Shown: piece after piece, positions 1-10,863 of the stretch
How positions within the stretch are numbered: position 1 is the first letter of the stretch
Layout: each line of letters begins with the position of its first letter
Assembly (NCBI GenBank): GCA_900155495.1
Contig: FTLJ01000306.1
Coordinates: forward strand, 54,083 to 118,082
DNA from: Porogramme epimiltina
Taxonomy: Eukaryota > Basidiomycota > Agaricomycetes > Polyporales > Polyporaceae
Direction: 5' to 3'
DNA length: 64,000 bases
Program-made: the position numbers and the translations under genes
The notes under the pieces: generated by a model
Databases searched by the model: none
What the model saw: the letters and a program-made list of their open reading frames with translations, nothing else
Told to the model about the DNA's origin: nothing

Positions 1-76
1 CGGGACGCGTGCAGCCACCAGCTTGTAACATTTCCTCTGCCTTCGCTGCCCTCTCTCTCCAAACGGCTTCGTCACA

Positions 77-797
77 ATGGCTAGCTCCTCCGAGGTCTCA
101 AAGTGCGTACGGCTCCCGTAATAGTCGAATATTGAGCCGTCTAACCCCAGACACAGATGGCGACATCTCCCGCCGCCTCCGGGTTTCGCTTCAGCGGTGA
201 CGTCTGTGCGTACAGTATGTCACTTTGTTTTTATTTCTAGCTCAAAGTCTATGCAGAGCAAGTCGAGTGGCAAGGCTGTCGCAGCAGCGACCGCGTCGTA
301 TGAAGAGATGAAGGCGAAACGCGCATGGGACCTAGCCATCTCCCCCGCAAAATCCCTCCCTATGCAGGCATTCATGCTCTACATGTCCGGGAGTGGGGTG
401 CAGATCTTCAGCATGGGTATCATATTCATGCTTCTCTCGAGCCCATTCAAGAACCTGGCGTCCATCAACACCAGTGCGTCCCACTTCTAAGCACGTCTTG
501 GGACTCTGAATTGCTGACGCCCCGGCATATAGCGTTCGCGCAGTTCGCCCCTGCTTCTTCATCGCCCAAAGCCCTCACCACACTTCCAATGCAGAAGGTT
601 GCCTACTTCCTGTGCAACCTCCTCACACTTGCGCTGGGAATGTGGAAATGTCGGTCAATGGGGTTGCTCCCCACGGGGACGGGAGATTGGCTGGCCTTCG
701 AGACAAGGGGTCAGGTGAGTACTTCGCCATTTGGTCAGACCTTCCATCCTCATTCTTATTCGCGCATCTCTAGCCTCCAGAGATGCTGCTCATTTGA
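77..797 (+). CDS. EMC4: ER membrane protein complex subunit 4 (EMC4)
   Basis: The protein matches EMC4/TMEM85, a subunit of the ER membrane complex that inserts tail-anchored and multi-pass proteins into the ER. Five exons fit: 77-102, 151-196 (or 157-196), 248-473, 533-714 and 774-797, giving about 167 residues. Family marks are an N-terminal LPPPPGF segment, the stretch SLPMQAFMLYMSGSGVQIF in the first membrane segment, and KCRSMGLLPTGTGDWLAF before a short tail PPEMLLI. Two hydrophobic segments flank a short loop. The first two introns are the least certain: the intron-1 acceptor has two choices 6 nt apart, and the intron-2 donor is GTGACG. Its 3' end lies 54 nt from the stop codon of the convergent mutarotase gene. 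Identity is firm; exact N-terminal splicing is inferred. Confidence 0.9.
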
Positions 798-850
798 TAG
801 CCACTTCGTTTGTGTATTCGGAGGATATATCTTTAAACCCTTGTACAATA

Positions 851-1359
851 TCAAGACGTCTTCCCGTCAAAACGGAACACCTCTTCCAGTTCCTACTCGG
901 AGGCATCGTGAGCAACTCCAACACGTCGTAGTCAAGCACACATACCTGCCACCACGGTATCGTACCCCCGCTCCCCGTCGCACCCTCGACGAAGGACTCC
1001 TGCATGCCATCCGTCACCTTCCACCAGCGCTGCGTCTCCGGGTCCTCCCCGATCCCGCGCATGTCCGCGTCGTAGTCCGCGCCGACGTACTTGAAGTTCG
1101 CAATCAGCAGCTGGAGGGGTGGGTAGTAGTGGATCGAGTAGTCGACGATGTGGTGTCGCTCGAGCGCGGCGAGCACCCCGGGCCAAACAGCGGCGTGGAT
1201 CGCCCTGTACTCGGCCTCGGCTTCAGGTTTGAGCTGCGTCCGGTGCCCACGCGCGCCCGCAGTGCGTTAGTTCCTGGAAGATAGATAAACGGCCAGAGGG
1301 GCGCGGCAGGTGCAGACCTTGATGATTTGGCAGACGCGTTTCGCAGGGGACGCAGACAT
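851..1359 (-). CDS. L-rhamnose mutarotase (RhaM/DUF718 family)
   Basis: Enzymes of this family interconvert alpha and beta anomers of L-rhamnose, feeding rhamnose catabolism in the cytosol. Three exons are read on the minus strand: 1359-1318, 1233-946 and 892-851, for 123 residues. The N-terminus has the family motif KRVCQIIK, followed by AEYRAIHAAVWP, whose Tyr and His align with the Tyr and His of the bacterial RhaM active site. Then come the core YSIHYY, RWWKVTDGMQESF and the terminal motif LEEVFRFDG. Intron 1 (84 nt) uses a weak GTCTGC donor; intron 2 (53 nt) is canonical. Length is normal for the family. No other rhamnose genes are adjacent. Confidence 0.88.
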
Positions 1360-2044
1360 TTTGGCGAGGCGATGTTGGTGCGTGTTCCAGGAGACTTGTC
1401 ACGATCCGGAACACGCCTGAGCAGGCTCCCTTCATATACCTGCGTAAGAGGTTTCGTGACCAAGGGCAAGGATCCCGGCGGTCCGAGTGGCCCGCTCCGA
1501 GGACGTAGTGGGTATGGCACTCTCTACAGCAGCCTTGCTCAGTGTTATGGCGCATATGTTTTCTATGTTTCCAGGGGGCTCTTGACGAGAGCTCGAGCAA
1601 TGCGCGTAACCTCAGTATTGATGTATGAGGCGATCAGGAGAATGTATGATGTATCAAGCCGCAAGGGATGATCCCAACTACACCCGACAGCACAAGCATC
1701 GCCCGCCGCCCCGCTCGAGGCGTGTTGAAGGGATGTGAGGGGTGATTCTTGCTGCATTGCGGGCATGCGATCACATAGATATGATACATGCCTGTGGCGA
1801 GTTTGAAGGACGGTAAGTAGAGACCAAGGCACCCGGCGGAGAGGCCGAACAGACGAGAGGCGGGACGGAGACCGGTAAGCGCGGCTGTGGGATTCGAACT
1901 CCGCCAGAGCGACTCGTCCTCCCTGCGCGCACCACGCCGCCTCGCAGCATCTCGTTCCCCTTCCACCGCCAACCGCCCGCCAGTGACGACTCCACCCGAC
2001 CCGCCCACGAACCCACTTTACGACCCACTTTCTGACCATTAGAC
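1360..2044. promoter_or_regulatory. Divergent upstream region of mutarotase and Rab11 genes
   Basis: This 685-bp gap separates two divergently transcribed genes and must hold both 5' regions. Short pyrimidine-rich stretches precede the Rab start. I see no recognisable coding exon, RNA gene or clear TATA box here. A TTCGAAT string near 1890 resembles a tRNA T-loop but has no matching stem. Confidence 0.4.
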
Positions 2045-3229
2045 ATGGCTGAGGGAAGCAACTTCGACTACTTGTTCAAGGTTCGTTTCCGCCGCGTTCT
2101 CCGCACAGTGGGCGAGCACGAGGCATTGATTGGTCGTCGTCCGTTCTTGGTGTATAGGTTGTCCTTATCGGAGACTCTGGCGTCGGGAAATCGTACGTGG
2201 CAGTATCTCGTGTCTATACGCACGCTGACCCGTGCTCTCTGCCCTTCCTAGTAACCGTACGTATACGCAATCTGAACTGGCGGAGAAGGCGGTGGTGTCT
2301 GACTAGAGTCTTCGTCCAGTGCTCTCGCGTTTCACTCGCAACGAGTTCAACCTGGAAACGAAGTCGACCATTGGCGTCGAGTTCGCCACAAGGTCAATCA
2401 ACGTAGACGGCAAGACGTTGAAGGCACAAATCTGGGATACCGGTATGTCTTTCGTCCCGTTCCTGCTTGACCACTCCTACCGGGGCCTCTTGCCTCTCCC
2501 CGTTCCCTGACCTTCACATCGTCTTCTTGTCGCTTGCTCACACGATTGTCGCTTGTTGCAGCTGGACAGGAGCGTTACCGCGCTATTACTGCCGCGTAAG
2601 CAATATACCCTGCCTCTCGGGGTTTGCGGACCAAGCTAACTGTGCCTCTCACTCCCATATCCAGATATTACCGGGGCGCCGTCGGTGCGCTGCTCGTCTA
2701 CGACATCTCCAAGCATGCGACGTACGTCAACGTCACGCGGTGGCTGAAGGAGCTCCGCGACCACGCCGACTCGAACATCGTCATCATGCTCGTCGGCAAC
2801 AAGAGCGATCTCAAGCACCTCCGCGCGGTCCCCACAGAGGAGGCGAAGGCGTTCGCAGGTGTGTTCTTGTCTCCTCTGCGTTCCCCACACTCCCTTCCCC
2901 CATTCCCTTCCTTTTCTGGACGAGTCGGCTCGGCGAGCTCACGCGTCACGTGCCCGCAGCGGAGAACGGCCTGTCGTTCATCGAGACGTCTGCGCTGGAC
3001 GCATCCAACGTCGAGTCCGCCTTCCAAACCATCCTCACCGGTATGTGCTGCCTTTCTCGTGCTCGCCCCGGGGGGGATGGCGCTCACGCCCGCCTCAGAC
3101 ATCTACCGGATCGTGTCGAGCAAATCGCTCGAGCAGTCCGAGGACCCCATCAAGCCCACCACGGGCGACACGATCCACGTCGGCCCCAGCGTCGAGACGC
3201 CCGCCAGCTCGGGCGGCAAGTGCTGTTAA
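2045..3229 (+). CDS. ypt3: Rab11-type small GTPase (Ypt3/Ypt31 family)
   Basis: This is a Rab GTPase of the Rab11/Ypt3 class, which works in recycling-endosome and trans-Golgi to plasma-membrane traffic at hyphal tips. Eight exons are 2045-2080, 2158-2192, 2252-2256, 2320-2442, 2562-2595, 2665-2858, 2960-3040 and 3099-3229, for 212 residues. Visible G motifs are GDSGVGKS (P-loop), TIGVEF (switch I), WDTAGQERYR (switch II), NKSD and ETSA. The C-terminus GGKCC supplies the double-cysteine prenylation signal. Exon 3 is only 5 nt (TAACC) and completes the P-loop serine and the next Asn; without it the frame breaks, so it is well supported. The start ATG lies directly before the usual Rab N-terminus. 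Confidence 0.95.
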
Positions 3230-4102
3230 GCGCTTTCCGTTCCCGTCTTTTGTCACGGCTGTATCGGGTCCGCTGAGCACCGAGTACCGAGGAGCCGTGT
3301 GGGGAAGGGGGAGTTGGTGCGGGGGAAGGACGCGAGACGACATCATCTTGGGGCTCCCCGGGACGGGGTTAGCATGGGAAGGGCCGTGGTTGTTCCCCGT
3401 GTGCGTCGTCAAGGTCCGCTCCCTTGGGGCTCCCCCGTGCATACGTCTACATATGTGCCTGTGTTGTAATTATCTTTCTCTCTCTTCCGCTTGTTCTGCC
3501 TCCCCGGCGCGCCGTCGGTGTACTGCTCCTTGTTGTTGGTTCGTTCGTACTGTACATATCGGATCTGGATGAATAGAGGAGCAAGTCGGGGTTTTTCTGT
3601 CTAATCTGTTGCGTGGTGTCGAGGAAGTCGCGTTCGATAGTCGCTCTTGCTGGTAGTTAACATGTCGCACTTTGAGCGTGGTTGCCGGAGCATATCTGGA
3701 CCTGAAACGTGGGCGGCGGCGGCGGCTACTGGTGTGTGAGACTCTGAAATATGTAGCAATGCTACAAGCTACGATAGTAAAGCATAAGTATCCAGATACG
3801 GACAAGTACAGCACCACAACCGGATCACTCGCAGCGCCCTCACGATCCGACGTGCGTGTTCATCTCCATTATTGCATTCATACACGCTCTTGGTTTACAG
3901 CATAGAAGTACACTATGGAACATCACGGCAACAACGTGGAAATGAGAATAGTCATCGTGAGGACGTTCGGTGTGCCAAGCCGCCGGCTGGGGGAAAAGTA
4001 AAACCTCTGAGGAGCGAGGCCGTCAACAGATCTGTGACAATATCAATGAACTATTGGGTGGACATACTGTATTAATAAACACTCCAGTTAAGAGCACGGA
4101 TG
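3230..4102. other. Intergenic region between convergent 3' ends
   Basis: The Rab gene and the first F-box gene converge here. The left half is presumably Rab 3' UTR. From about 3990 the sequence resembles the 3' flank of the F-box copies at 6.7 kb and 45.2 kb (shared segment around a TTCATTGATAT string), so that part belongs to the duplicated unit. No further gene is seen. Confidence 0.5.
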
Positions 4103-6170
4103 TTACGTGGGCCTCGGATCTGAGGCGATGTCGGCACCCTGTTCTATACACCGTTTCTGGAATCTACGCCACTGGCGTTCTTGCACTCGTATCGTCGAGA
4201 ATAACTCATCCGACTCCGTGCTCGCCTGCGACCAGTTACGGTGTCCCAGGTGCAGCCTGTCGAGGTATTCATCACCCAGACCCGCCGGGGACTCTCCACC
4301 AAATTGGTCCCAAATGGCAATGAGCACACGCTTTGGGAACCACAGCGAAAAGAGTGCGGCGGCAACGGGGATGTCTTCCTCGGCCAAGAACGAAGGGCCG
4401 ACCCCGAGATAGTTCAAGTAGGAGAGTCCCTGTGCTCGCGTCTGGGCCGCGATAACAACGTCGATAGCTTCGCGTGTGACGTCCTCGAGCGCAAAACCTA
4501 GCGTGTACAGGTTCGGGCAGTTCTTGAGAAATGCAGTGAGCACGGAAAACGTCGCGCGCACGATTGTATTGGCTGCTGGACGTATGGAGGGAACCATCCA
4601 CGCTTGCTCTATATCCGGCCATCCACACGCCATGGCGTCGAGCGTCGCGTCGTCCAGACCGGCAAAAGACGGTCCCTCAACCTTGAAAACCTTGAGACGA
4701 TGGAGTAGCGCGAAGGAGAGGAACGCGGACGGCGGCAGAGGTTCAACATCTGCAACGCGGATGTCACTTTCCCCCAGCGTGATTTGGAGCGTGGTGAGGG
4801 AGCCTGTGGAGGGGTGATTGGCTAGGGCGGCCCCGAAGGCAACGAGTTCATCCTCTGAGACGGGATTGATGGTACAGACTTCGAGTCGGTGGACTTTCGA
4901 AGATCGGATTGCGTGTATCAGCTCCGTGCATAAGGACATGTACTCGGAGTCGAGAATGAGACATCGTAATTCGGGGAAGGGGTGATCCATTGCGGAGAGC
5001 GCATCCCCAAGCCCGTCAGCGAACTCGATTGTATGGACTCCGATGATCAACTCTCTAAGCCGAGGTAGGGAGCTGAGGTGGGAGAGAGCACATGGAGTTA
5101 TAAATACGCCTCTGAGCGTGCAATAGAGGAGATTGTGTAGGCCGCAAATAGATTCTAGGAGGGGACCGGTGATGTCGTCGTAGAACCTGTTAATGGTGAC
5201 TGAAAGACGCTCCAGGCGGGGGGAGCATACGTCGAGGCGGCCATAAAGGAAAGTAAGATTTTCCGGAGGCTTATCTCCATCGTCTGGTTCATCTCTTCTC
5301 CAGGAACCTCCAATGTAAAGGGATTTCAGAGATCCTCCTAGAAGGCGGTACACAGGAGTAGAGTGGGATGGTGTCCTCAAGAGGGTTTCCTGGCACGTCT
5401 GTACAAAAGCCAGATTTGGGAAATTGAGTGGACCGATATGAGCCAGGAGTGTGGACCACCCATGCGCATCGAGTAGGACGGTACAGGCCCAGGAGTAGAC
5501 GACAACGCCCCGTACGAGAGAGGTGTAGTAGCGGAGACGAGCGAGATCATCAGAGGTCACATCCCGTAGGATGCTCTAGCAACGGTGACGTCAGTTAAGC
5601 GGCAGCTGCTCTGTGGTGTCTACGTACGGTATGCGTGTCGTGGCCTGAACCTGCTCTGTGTGCTTTCCACAAGCCCGGGGGGAGTGTGTACACAATGACT
5701 TCGAAGCAGGGTATGACACGCCACAGCTCCTTGAGGGCATGGCCTTTCAGTGACTGACATGTCTGTGCAAGAGCGGCCAGCGTTCTTTCATGATCACAGA
5801 GCGACGAGCAAATTAGTGCTTGAACGTCACTTGGCAGGAAGGGGAGTCCAGTTTTCCTGGGCATCAACATGGGCATGAGCTTCAGTGCGTAGAAGGGTGG
5901 TGCGCGAGTAGTGACGGCTGCCACGAGGACGGTCACCTATACGCGGTGTACCACAGACGATGAAGGAGTTGGTAAAGAATCAAACTCAGGCGTGCTTGAG
6001 TCGGAGCCATCGGAAGAACAAGGCAACGTTCGATTGGCGCCCGTGTCTTGAGCCACTCGGCCAAGTCCAAGGGCGGTCCGAGAAATCCGGACATGACTTG
6101 TTCACCTGGAACATTCCGCGCGGCTCCAAAGCAGCGGCTGAAGTCAGCCAGATCACCCGTTTGTGGATGC
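3990..6170 (+). repeat. Direct tandem duplicate unit of the F-box gene
   Basis: This unit (F-box copy 1 with 3' flank and about 300 bp of upstream sequence) is a direct, more diverged duplicate of about 6575-8900. It lacks the VEPERP gene, so the tandem event either did not include it or lost it later. Confidence 0.65.
4103..5870 (-). CDS. F-box protein, copy 1 (tandem paralogue)
   Basis: The protein starts with a short F-box-like segment, LPFLPSDVQALICSSL followed by LAALAQTCQSLKGHALKELW, the typical opening of large Agaricomycete F-box families. These usually recruit substrates to SCF ubiquitin ligases through Skp1. The rest is a leucine-rich solenoid-like region without a named domain. 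Two exons, 5870-5628 and 5575-4103, give about 571 residues. I chose ATG 5870 (MLMPRK) because the same methionine is shared by all three copies in this window; the open frame continues upstream but has no ATG common to the copies. It is the most diverged of the three and has no VEPERP gene beside it. Its target is unknown. Confidence 0.75.
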
Positions 6171-6765
6171 TCAATCTATACTCATGTCCTCCGGCTCCGG
6201 TTTCAGAGGTTGCATGACTTGGCCTGCACCGTCGACCGAGCACACGCATGACTGAAGTTTCCCGTGTACGCATCCCTGATTTACGCCGATGTCCCGGCTG
6301 TGACGCTGTACGAAGCCGGTGAGGGTGCCTTGAACCCCGTCCCAAGTAACCCCTGAGCAATATGTTGTTATGTAGTTGGAAACGTAGATAGAAGGGTCAT
6401 AAACCCTAGTCAGAGTGAGCCCAAAGTCTAAATGGTCCTACCCCCCAGCATATCAGCACAAAGTCCTTAGTTGACCAATACGGAACTCGGTATTTATGAT
6501 ACGTAACCCACTAACTGATCCCTCTCGTCCCTCGCATCCCCGCCTTCCTTGAGCTGTTAAGACACAATTCACCACGCTCCGGAAGGTACAAATAATATGT
6601 ATTATGGTGGAAGGATGTTATGGCGTAGCACAAGGATGAAGGGACACCGTCGTCAAAGGACTTTCTGTCAAGTCAAGTAGGCTGGAGGAAGAGGTCGTCG
6701 ACAGGCCTGCGACGATATCAATGAATTGTTCTGTAGGCATGCGCATTGATGTACACACCAGTTGG
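5871..6765. other. Upstream region of F-box copy 1 and 3' flank of copy A
   Basis: From 5871 to about 6170 the sequence is a diverged match to the region upstream of F-box copy A (8561-8900), so the tandem duplication included promoter sequence. Similarity fades before any VEPERP coding sequence. From about 6575 to 6765 lies the 3' flank of copy A, which is also found after copy B. The piece between (about 6170-6575) shows nothing I can name. Confidence 0.5.
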
Positions 6766-8560
6766 TTATAACGTGGAGCTTGGATCCGAGACGACGTCGG
6801 CAGCCCGTGCCATGAGCCTTTTCTGACGCCTATGCCACAGGCGTTCTTCTACTCGCACCGCCCAAAACCTGCGATCGGACCACGAATTCGCCACGACCCA
6901 AGCACGTTGCGACCAGAACAGGTCATGGAGGACTTCTGAGTCCTGTTCCCCACCTGTCTCTTCGTCATCCCCTTCCCTGTTAAACGTCCGGTTGTAAATA
7001 TCTGGCGCTTGTTGTGGAAACCATAATGAAAGGAGTGATGCGACAGTGTGACAGGCTTCTTTGCCCAACAATGAGGAGCCGACTCCGAGCTTGGTCAAGT
7101 TGGAAAATCCCTGGGGACTCGTCTGGGCGTCGATAACATCTCCAACCTGAGCTTCGCATATGATGTCCTCAAGCTCGAACCCGAGCTCTATCAAGTGCGG
7201 GCAGTGCTTGATAAACGAATTGAGCGCGAAAAGTGTTGCGCGTGCGATCATGCTAGCAACTGAACGCCAGATGGGGACCATCCAAGCCTTCTGTATCTCC
7301 GGCCATCCACGCGCCATAGCCTCCAGTGTCGCGTCGTCCAGGCCAGCAAAAGAGGTTCCGCGAATTGTTATTTCCCTGAGACGGTGAAGTGATGCGAATG
7401 ATAGGAACGCGGACGGCGGTAGCGGCTCTACCTCCTCAGCCTTGTCGGTTAGTTCTCCCAGGACCATGTCTAGTATTTCGAAGGTGCTTGAGGAAGGGTG
7501 GTTGGATAGAGCGCTCCCGAATGCGACAAGTTCACCTGCCGAGACGGGTTCAACAGTGACGACAGTGACTTGTTCGAGCTTTGAAGATCGGATTGCGTGT
7601 ATAAGCTCCGTGCATATGGGCATGCACTCGAAGAAGAGAGAGGCGCGCTGCAATTTGGGGAAGGGGTGGTCCGCTGCTGAGAGTGTATCACCAAGCCCGT
7701 CCATGAAATCGATGGTGCGGATCCGGATAGAGAGTGTTTGAAGGAAGGAAAGGGAGGCGAGATGGGAGAGAACACGGGGGGTGACGAAGACGCCTTCGAG
7801 AGTACAATGGAGAAGATTGTGTAGGCCGCAGATGGATTCCATGAGGGGACTGGCAATGTCGTCGTGAAATTTGTGAACGGTGACGGAAAGATTCTCGAGG
7901 CGAGGAGAGCGTAGATTGAGGTGGGTATAGATTGCGATGAGGTTTTCCGGATTATCTCTGTCATCTGGTCCCTCCGGATACCATTTTGGATCCGCGGCAC
8001 CTCCTATGTGTAGAGATCGCAAAGATGTTCCAAGAAGGCGATATATGGGAGGAGGATAATGTGGTGTGTTCAAGAGCCTTCTCTGCCACGTCCGTACAGA
8101 GGTGAGATTTGGGAAGTCGAGTGGGCCAATATGAGCGAGGAGGGTAGACCACTCATGGGCGTTGAGTCGGACGACGGTGCGACTATGATCAATGACAACG
8201 CCTTTTAACAGAGAGGCGTAGTACCGAAGACGGGTGAGATCATCGGAGGTAATGTCACCCGCGAACGTCTAGTAACGGCGGCGTCAGATAGACGTCAGCA
8301 GTCACGGCTTCAATGTGGAGGTCACGTACGATATGCCGCGACCCCGGACGCACTGTCCATAGGCCTGGAGGGAGTGTGTACGCGATGACTTCGAAGCAAG
8401 GTATGACACGCCATAGTTCTTTGAGGGCGGAATCTTTCAGTGACTGACATGTCTGTGCAAGATTGGCCAGCGTTCTTCGATGACCAGTAAGTGACGAGCA
8501 AATTAGCGCTTGAACATCGTTTGGCAGGAAGGCGAGTCCAATTTTCCTAAGCATCAACAT
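6766..8560 (-). CDS. F-box protein, copy A (left inverted arm)
   Basis: A full-length paralogue of the F-box genes at 4.1 kb and 43.4 kb. Exons are 8560-8330 and 8268-6766, separated by a 61-nt intron, giving about 577 residues. The F-box segment (LAFLPNDVQALICSSL, then LANLAQTCQSLK) occupies roughly residues 8-50. The second exon encodes repeated leucine-rich strands such as LRSLHIGG and LENLSVTVHKF. Exon 1 is 231 nt, exactly as in copy B. It is divergently transcribed from the VEPERP gene across a 666-bp region, and the same arrangement recurs inverted at 42-45 kb. Open reading frame and splice sites are intact. By homology it is probably an SCF substrate adaptor; its substrate is unknown. 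Confidence 0.78.
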
Positions 8561-9226
8561 GGATGTGAGCTTCGGGACGTAGAGGGGTAGTGCGCGAGTA
8601 GCGACAGTTGCCACGAGGACGGTAACCTAGACACGGCGCACCACAGACAATGAAGGGGTTGGTACAGAATCAAACTCAGGCGTGCCCGAGCCGGAGCCAC
8701 GAAGAACAAGACCACACTCGCCTAGCGCCCATGTTCTGAGCCACTCGGCCGATTCCGAGGGCGGTCCGAGAAATTCGGACACTAAGCGCTTGTCCGTGAC
8801 GTCGTCACTCGAAGCTTGACTGAGCTTGAGGCCCGAAGTCTTGAACGTTCCGCCCAACTCCAAGCCGCGCCTGACGCCCGCTCGAGTGCGCACTTGAAGA
8901 TGCTCGGTGAATTTAGACATCGCCGTGTAACGCGCACCAGTCAAGTTGAAGACCACACCGACGAACAACAACATGCACATTGTCTGTGGCATGGCGGCGC
9001 TTTGGCCTCTGGTACACGGGGCTCGGGTTCGTAGACGACCACACTGGTGTCCCAGTGGCTCACATCACTTTTCTACGCTTTGGCCAAGAGAATCTCTGGG
9101 CAATGCGTCGAACGTGTCGCTACTCCTCCAAATGCTATAAAAGCACCCCCTCTTCTCCTCTCCTCCCTCATCCGCCTCCTCCATCGGACCCTACCAAGTC
9201 TCTCAGCTGAACTCTCGTTTGTGAAG
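8561..9226. promoter_or_regulatory. Bidirectional promoter of the F-box/VEPERP pair, arm A
   Basis: This segment separates the divergent F-box and VEPERP starts and is conserved in arm B at 42708-43387. A TATAAAA box at 9136-9142 lies about 85 bp before the VEPERP ATG and is kept in arm B. On the minus strand an open frame at 8992-8627 begins MPQTMCMLLFVGVVF and is largely shared with arm B, but a 1-nt indel breaks it there. It may be an unrecognised 5' exon of the F-box gene or chance. Confidence 0.55.
9136..9142 (+). promoter_or_regulatory. TATA box of VEPERP gene A
   Basis: TATAAAA lies about 85 bp before the VEPERP start and is conserved at the matching place in arm B (42795-42801, minus strand). 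Confidence 0.6.
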
Positions 9227-10602
9227 ATGTACCAAAAGTACAAACTGCAAATCACCCAAGGCAGCCGCGACGTGGCTCAAGGCAAGAAGATTACTGTACG
9301 CGAGTTCCCTTTCCTCTGATAGACTGTCTGAAGCTCACCACGCAAATGTTGTAGTCGCAGCGCGCTGTGGTTCAAGCGACCGGCGCAGCTATGCACGCTG
9401 TTGAAAAAGCCGCTAAGAAATGCTCCAAGATGCGCGAAAGAATCGTGGAGCCCGAGAGACCTGTGGAGCCCGAGAGACCTGTGGAGCCCGAGAGACCTGT
9501 GGACTCCGAGAGACCTGTGGAACTCGAGAGGCCTGCCATGGAACCCGAGAGAACGGTGGAGCCCGAGGGACCGGTGGAGCCCGAGACATCTGTGGAGCCC
9601 GAGGAACTTGTGGAAACCGAGAGACCTGTGGTCCTTGAGAGCCATGGGGGGTACGTTCCTCTCGTCTTCTACGGACCCAAGGAGAAGCCTGAGGTCACAC
9701 TCAAACGCCTCAATGACGTCGCAACCGAGGAAGAAGAGAATTTGAAGGAGTTACAGGCCGACGGTGACTTGCCGGCATACATGGCACTGGGGAAGGAAGT
9801 GATACAAAGTCTTCCGTCACCCCCGCCGGTTGACTGGCGGGGGTTCCTGCCCGGCATATCTATTTCCGACCTTAACAATTTTGTCAAAAACAATCAACTC
9901 GGCTATACCACCCGCACTGGTTGGGTCGACGTTCGATACTATGTCCCCACCGGCGTAAGTCTGTCTCCACCTGTGTCTGTGCTACGAATACGAATACTGA
10001 AAGCTTTCATTGACACAGGCACCTGCGGTGGACGATATACGTATGCCCACCGCTCTTCTACACCAGACCAACGCGTGGGGTTGCGACGCTATGGAGAGAG
10101 GAAAACACGGCTTCGCATGGATCTTCACTCCTCCGCACCGCAAGAACCTCCCAGAGAGCCCGTTCCATCTGTTTTGCACTAAGGATCCGGAGAAGTACGA
10201 GAAGGAAGCCAAAATATGCCGGTATATGGGCATCTACATCGTTCACCGCCTAGATGTCTCGCTACCAGCCCGGGCATGGCGTCAGCTACCTGAATCAGTG
10301 CGTCCGTCACCTCGTTGGTATACCGTTCACATGTGCTAACATGTCATTTCTTTCCCGCGCACGTACAGGTCCAGAAAGCGGCGGGCAGGATTTATTATGA
10401 CTGGAACCACGGGAGCGAGCGCCCAGACTCAGAGAAGGTCGAAGACGAGGTGGCCAAGTTCGAGCAGGGCATCTACCACGCACAGCTCGTGGTCTTTCAG
10501 CTCGTCGCATTCGGGAGCACGGAGTTCAGTAAGAAATTCAGGGGTGAATACAATCAGACCCTCAGGCCCCTGGGTAGGAATTCTTCTAGGCTTCGTGGGT
10601 AA
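9227..10602 (+). CDS. Unknown protein with VEPERP hexapeptide repeats, arm A
   Basis: I do not recognise this family. Four exons (9227-9295, 9355-9954, 10019-10297, 10369-10602) give 393 residues with all junctions in phase 0. The N-terminus (MYQKYKLQITQGSRDVAQGK) leads into a basic helix-like stretch ending AVEKAAKK. About eleven imperfect hexads of the type VEPERP follow, roughly residues 47-110. The C-terminal 250 residues look globular, with aromatic motifs such as GWVDVRYYVPTG and IYIVHRLDVSLPARAW. No signal peptide or membrane segment is evident. The inverted copy at 41439-42707 keeps every exon and identical lengths for exons 1 and 3 but fewer repeats. It is transcribed divergently from an F-box gene in both arms. 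Function unknown. Confidence 0.72.
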
Positions 10603-10863
10603 TCTACGGGCCCCGTGAGCTTAACCTAGCGGAAGAACAAGTGGGAAGTTCTTGATGTTTTTACGCGGAGGACTGGTGATTCTTCTACATGTTAATCACT
10701 ATGTATCAACATCACACATGCCTAAATCTATGTATACATGCCTTACCATGAACCTTCTGACACTGTACTCAGTCGAGTAACAAACCACTGACGAGGGCTC
10801 ATAACTACCTAAGACCAACGCAACAATTCTCATCAGCACCAGGACATATCTTACAACCCCCCT

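Noticed and set aside
932..1600. Several overlapping minus-strand frames of 80-140 residues around the mutarotase
   Set aside because: They are shadow frames of the spliced mutarotase gene or compositional open frames without family features.
1870..1920. TTCGAAT string resembling a tRNA T-loop
   Set aside because: The flanking bases do not form a T-stem, and no acceptor or anticodon stem can be drawn on either strand.
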